A stretch of DNA of 64,000 bases, taken from contig NZ_JAUYNW010000094.1 in NCBI RefSeq assembly GCF_030698145.1, positions 1 to 64,000 of the forward strand, in the 5' to 3' direction. The DNA comes from Phenylobacterium sp. (GTDB lineage Bacteria; Pseudomonadota; Alphaproteobacteria; Caulobacterales; Caulobacteraceae). Of this stretch, positions 61,874 to 64,000 are shown one piece after another. Position 1 is the stretch's first letter; every line of letters begins with the position of its first letter. The notes under the pieces were generated by a model. That model ran no database searches and was not told the DNA's origin. It saw only the letters and a list, made by a program, of their open reading frames with translations. The position numbers were made by a program, and so were the translations under genes.

Positions 61874-61883
61874 GGGCAGAACC

Positions 61884-63026
61884 ATGAAAAAGAATTCCGT
61901 CGCGGTCGTCGGGGCCGCCGAAACCACCAAGATGGGCAAGATCCCGGACGTGTCCGTGATCGGCCTGCACGCGGACGCCGCGCTGAACGCCATGAAGGAC
62001 GCGGGGCTCAACCCGTCCGACATCGACGGCGTGGCCTGCGCTGGCATCTCGCCGGTCGAGCTGGCGCACTATCTGGGCATCACGCCCACCTATGCCGACG
62101 GCACCAGCGTCGGCGGCTGCTCCTTCATGCTGCACGTCCGCCATGCGGCCGCGGCGATCAATGAGGGCCTGTGCAAGACCGTCCTGATCACCCACGGGGA
62201 ATCGGGGCGTTCGCGGGTCGGCGCCGGGGGCTTCGGCCGCTCGCCGTCCAGCCTGATGGGCCAGTTCGAAATGCCCTATGGCGTCACCAGCCCGCCCACC
62301 ATGTTCACGATCCCGGTGCTTCGTTACATGAAGACCTACGGGGTGACCGAGGAAGACTTGGCCATGGTCGCCGTGGTCCAGCGGGAGTGGGCGGCGCTCA
62401 ATCCGCGCTCCAGCTTCAAGGACCCGATCACCGTCGACGACGTGCTGAACTCAGCCATGATCGCCTGGCCGTTCCGGATGCTGATGTGCTGCCTGGTCAC
62501 CGACGGCGGCGGGGCGCTGATCCTCACCAGCGCCGAGCGGGCCAAGGACTTTCCGACCAAGCCCGTCTACATCCTGGGCACGGGCGAGAGCGTGGAGACC
62601 CCGCTGGTCAGCCAGATGGAGGACTTCAACACCTCCAAGGCCTTCCGCGTCTCGGGCAAGAAAGCCTTCGACGAGGCCGGGATCAGCCATGCCGACGTCG
62701 ACCACCTAATGATCTACGACGCCTTCGCACACCTGCCGCTCTACGGCCTGGAGGACCTGGGCTTCTGCAAGCCCGGCGAGGCCAAGGACTTCATCAACGG
62801 CCGCAACACCGCAATCGGTGGCAAGCTGCCGCTGAACACCAACGGCGGCGGGCTCTCGTACATGCACTCGGGCATGTACGGCATGTACGCCTTGCAGGAG
62901 TCGGTGCGCCAGCTTCGGGGCACCGCGCCGGCCCAGGTGAAGGACGCGAAGATCAGCGTCTCGCACGGGGTCGGAGGCATGTTCGCGGCCTCGGGCACGA
63001 TCATTTTCTCGAACGAAAAAGGCTAG
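61884..63026 (+). CDS. SCP2/Ltp2-type thiolase-like protein
   Basis: 380 residues of the lipid-transfer-protein thiolase group: VAVVGAAETTKMGKIPDVSV, VACAGISPVELAHYLGI, TSVGGCSFMLHVRHAAAAIN, and NGGGLSYMHSGMYGMYALQE near the end, then SVSHGVGGMFAASGTIIFS. In Ltp2-like proteins paired with DUF35, the enzyme is a retro-aldolase that removes propionyl-CoA or acetyl-CoA side-chain units and not a Claisen thiolase; the Cys in VGGCSF leaves open a true thiolase role. Encoded 10 bases after the DUF35 gene. Confidence 0.9.
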   Translation: MKKNSVAVVGAAETTKMGKIPDVSVIGLHADAALNAMKDAGLNPSDIDGVACAGISPVELAHYLGITPTYADGTSVGGCSFMLHVRHAAAAINEGLCKTVLITHGESGRSRVGAGGFGRSPSSLMGQFEMPYGVTSPPTMFTIPVLRYMKTYGVTEEDLAMVAVVQREWAALNPRSSFKDPITVDDVLNSAMIAWPFRMLMCCLVTDGGGALILTSAERAKDFPTKPVYILGTGESVETPLVSQMEDFNTSKAFRVSGKKAFDEAGISHADVDHLMIYDAFAHLPLYGLEDLGFCKPGEAKDFINGRNTAIGGKLPLNTNGGGLSYMHSGMYGMYALQESVRQLRGTAPAQVKDAKISVSHGVGGMFAASGTIIFSNEKG

Positions 63027-63078
63027 GTTTTCCGGCTCTTACCGCACGGCATGCTGCGCGGCATGGGTGCAGCAATTT

Positions 63079-63106
63079 CGCCCTCTCCGGCCTGCCGGGG
63101 AGGGCG
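63079..63106. terminator. bidirectional hairpin terminator
   Basis: Stem CGCCCTCTCCGG (63079-63090) with CCGGGGAGGGCG (63095-63106), twelve pairs including one G-U, loop CCTG. Flanking AATTT on the left and ATTTCG on the right supply short T-runs in both directions, so it can end the thiolase transcript and the convergent DUF899 transcript. Confidence 0.75.
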
Positions 63107-63118
63107 ATTTCGTGAGCG

Positions 63119-63832
63119 TCAGGCGTCGTAGTCCAGCTTGGGATACCAGTCCTTGCCTCGGCCTTCAGGGGTGGTGTCCAGGACGTTCCATAGGGGCGCC
63201 AGGTCGGGCGCGCCGCGCGGGTCCTGGCCGGGATCGGCGGTGGAGCCGCTCATCTCGCCGGACCAGAAGTGGCGGATGGTCCCGTCGCGGCGGGTGAAGA
63301 CGTTGAAGGCCGGGACTTCCGAGCCGTCGGGCAGCAGGCCGAAATAGTCCCGCGAATAACTTCCGTTCAGGTCGCTGTAGAGCCGCAGGTTCTTCCAGCC
63401 CCGCTCCTGCTTCCAGGCGACCAGCCGCGCGATGGGCGAGCGGGCGACGACCACCAGGGAGATGCGCTGGTCGATGTCAGCCGCGGCGCCTTCCCAGGCG
63501 CCCAGCAGATTGGTGCACATGGGGCAGGGGCGTTCGCGCTCCGGCCCGAACATGTAGCTGTAGACCGCCAGGGTCGGCTTATCGCCGAACAGGTCGACGA
63601 AGTCGGCTGGGCCCGTCTCGCCCTCGAAGCGGTAGTCGCCCTCGACCTCGCCCCCGGGGGGCAGGGCCCGGCGCTGGGCGGCGACGCGTTCCAGGTGGCG
63701 GCGCAGCTCGATCTCCTCGGCGAGCAGGGCGGTGCGCGCGGCGCGGTACTCGGCGCTCTCGTTGCGGAATCGCACGGGGTTATCGCGGGCCAGCTGGCCC
63801 GCGGGGATCAGGGTCTCGGTCTTGGCGTCCAT
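63119..63832 (-). CDS. DUF899 thioredoxin-like protein
   Basis: 237 residues of the DUF899 family: LIPAGQLARDNPVRFRNESA, then FEGETGPADFVDLFGDKPTL, AVYSYMFGPERERPCPMCTN with a Cys-x2-Cys in thioredoxin-fold position, and FNVFTRRDGTIRHFWSGEMS. Distantly related to peroxiredoxins/AhpC; cytosolic, reaction unknown. The final RGKDWYPKLDYDA is close to the typical ending of the family. Confidence 0.9.
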   Translation of the reverse strand: MDAKTETLIPAGQLARDNPVRFRNESAEYRAARTALLAEEIELRRHLERVAAQRRALPPGGEVEGDYRFEGETGPADFVDLFGDKPTLAVYSYMFGPERERPCPMCTNLLGAWEGAAADIDQRISLVVVARSPIARLVAWKQERGWKNLRLYSDLNGSYSRDYFGLLPDGSEVPAFNVFTRRDGTIRHFWSGEMSGSTADPGQDPRGAPDLAPLWNVLDTTPEGRGKDWYPKLDYDA

Positions 63833-63891
63833 GAGCGTTCTCCATTGGGGAAGATAACCCGCCAGCAGGGGGGTAGGTTCGGCGGCGACCG

Positions 63892-64000
63892 CTAGCCGCC
63901 CTCGGCCAGGACCTCGGCTAGCCTCTCCAGCAGGCCGCGGCTGCCTTCCTCGCGGCCCTGGATGTCGCCGCCGCCGGCGAAATAGACCCCCTGCTCGGTA
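63892..64000 (-). CDS. 3' end of an unidentified gene
   Basis: The minus strand is open from base 64000 to a TAG at 63892-63894, giving 35 residues: TEQGVYFAGGGDIQGREEGS then RGLLERLAEVLAEGG. Codon use fits the genome and the helical ending looks like a normal protein C-terminus, but too little is present to name a family. It lies 60 bases upstream of the DUF899 gene on the same strand, so it may be in the same operon. Confidence 0.5.
   Translation of the reverse strand, partial: TEQGVYFAGGGDIQGREEGSRGLLERLAEVLAEGG

Overview
The window is high-GC DNA with dense gene packing and many short or overlapping operon junctions. The content suggests an aerobic alphaproteobacterium of the Caulobacterales, most likely Phenylobacterium-like: TonB-dependent receptors, acyl-CoA dehydrogenases, a P450/SCP2-thiolase catabolic set, an HWE-type kinase and a FemAB/HfsK-like acyltransferase. 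This taxonomic guess is inference from gene content; there is no rRNA or tRNA gene in the window to settle it.

Layout. 1-2000: two acyl-CoA dehydrogenases, one split by an in-frame TAG. 2000-6700: a dispersed palindromic repeat, two TonB-C-like secreted proteins, an EEP nuclease-fold protein convergent with a phospholipase D protein, a small secreted protein with a clear terminator, a hotdog thioesterase and a DUF1289 protein. 6760-9470: a retropepsin-like protease, dusA whose 5' end looks replaced by AT-rich foreign DNA, and a frameshifted tyrosine integrase beside it, i.e. an apparent dusA-targeted element end. 9570-14630: tannase-family esterase, TonB receptor and AraC regulator on one strand. 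14680-15835: a run of four broken gene pieces (histidine kinase, aldehyde dehydrogenase, TorF-type porin, acetyl-CoA synthetase). 16000-19000: two orphan small genes, a beta-lactamase-fold hydrolase and a divergent TetR. 19080-20600: DUF2946, PCuAC and SCO, a copper-delivery set. 20630-23300: a double-PAS HWE kinase with receiver, then three small genes including a 37-residue lysine-rich one. 23480-28050: membrane protein, sorbosone-dehydrogenase-like lipoprotein, beta-helix protein and a TonB receptor.

28180-36600 holds SDR, thiolase, a GNAT/glycosyltransferase/JmjC-like operon, msrC, a sulfotransferase-like plus class IV aminotransferase pair, and an M24 peptidase. 36900-39890 is a self-contained copper efflux unit: CueR-type operator, copA, cueR. 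40100-42770 is a two-subunit molybdenum hydroxylase. 42800-47430 pairs a tandem TetR regulator with a single-chain BC-BCCP-CT acyl-CoA carboxylase, with a perfect palindrome between them. 47440-49760 is a CoxE/CoxD-like VWA/AAA+ pair. 49920-54190 is a cupredoxin/EAL-domain/outer-membrane-protein operon. 54190-63030 is mainly catabolic: P450, aminoglycoside-phosphotransferase-fold protein, a second serine hydrolase with divergent MarR, NIPSNAP with divergent ArsR, DUF1810, and a DUF35/thiolase pair. The end has a DUF899 protein and the 3' end of an unidentified gene.

Functional themes are acyl-CoA and possibly steroid or terpenoid degradation, copper handling in two separate clusters, and local regulation by regulators placed next to their likely targets with visible dyad operators. 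No CRISPR array, complete insertion sequence, rRNA or tRNA was seen.
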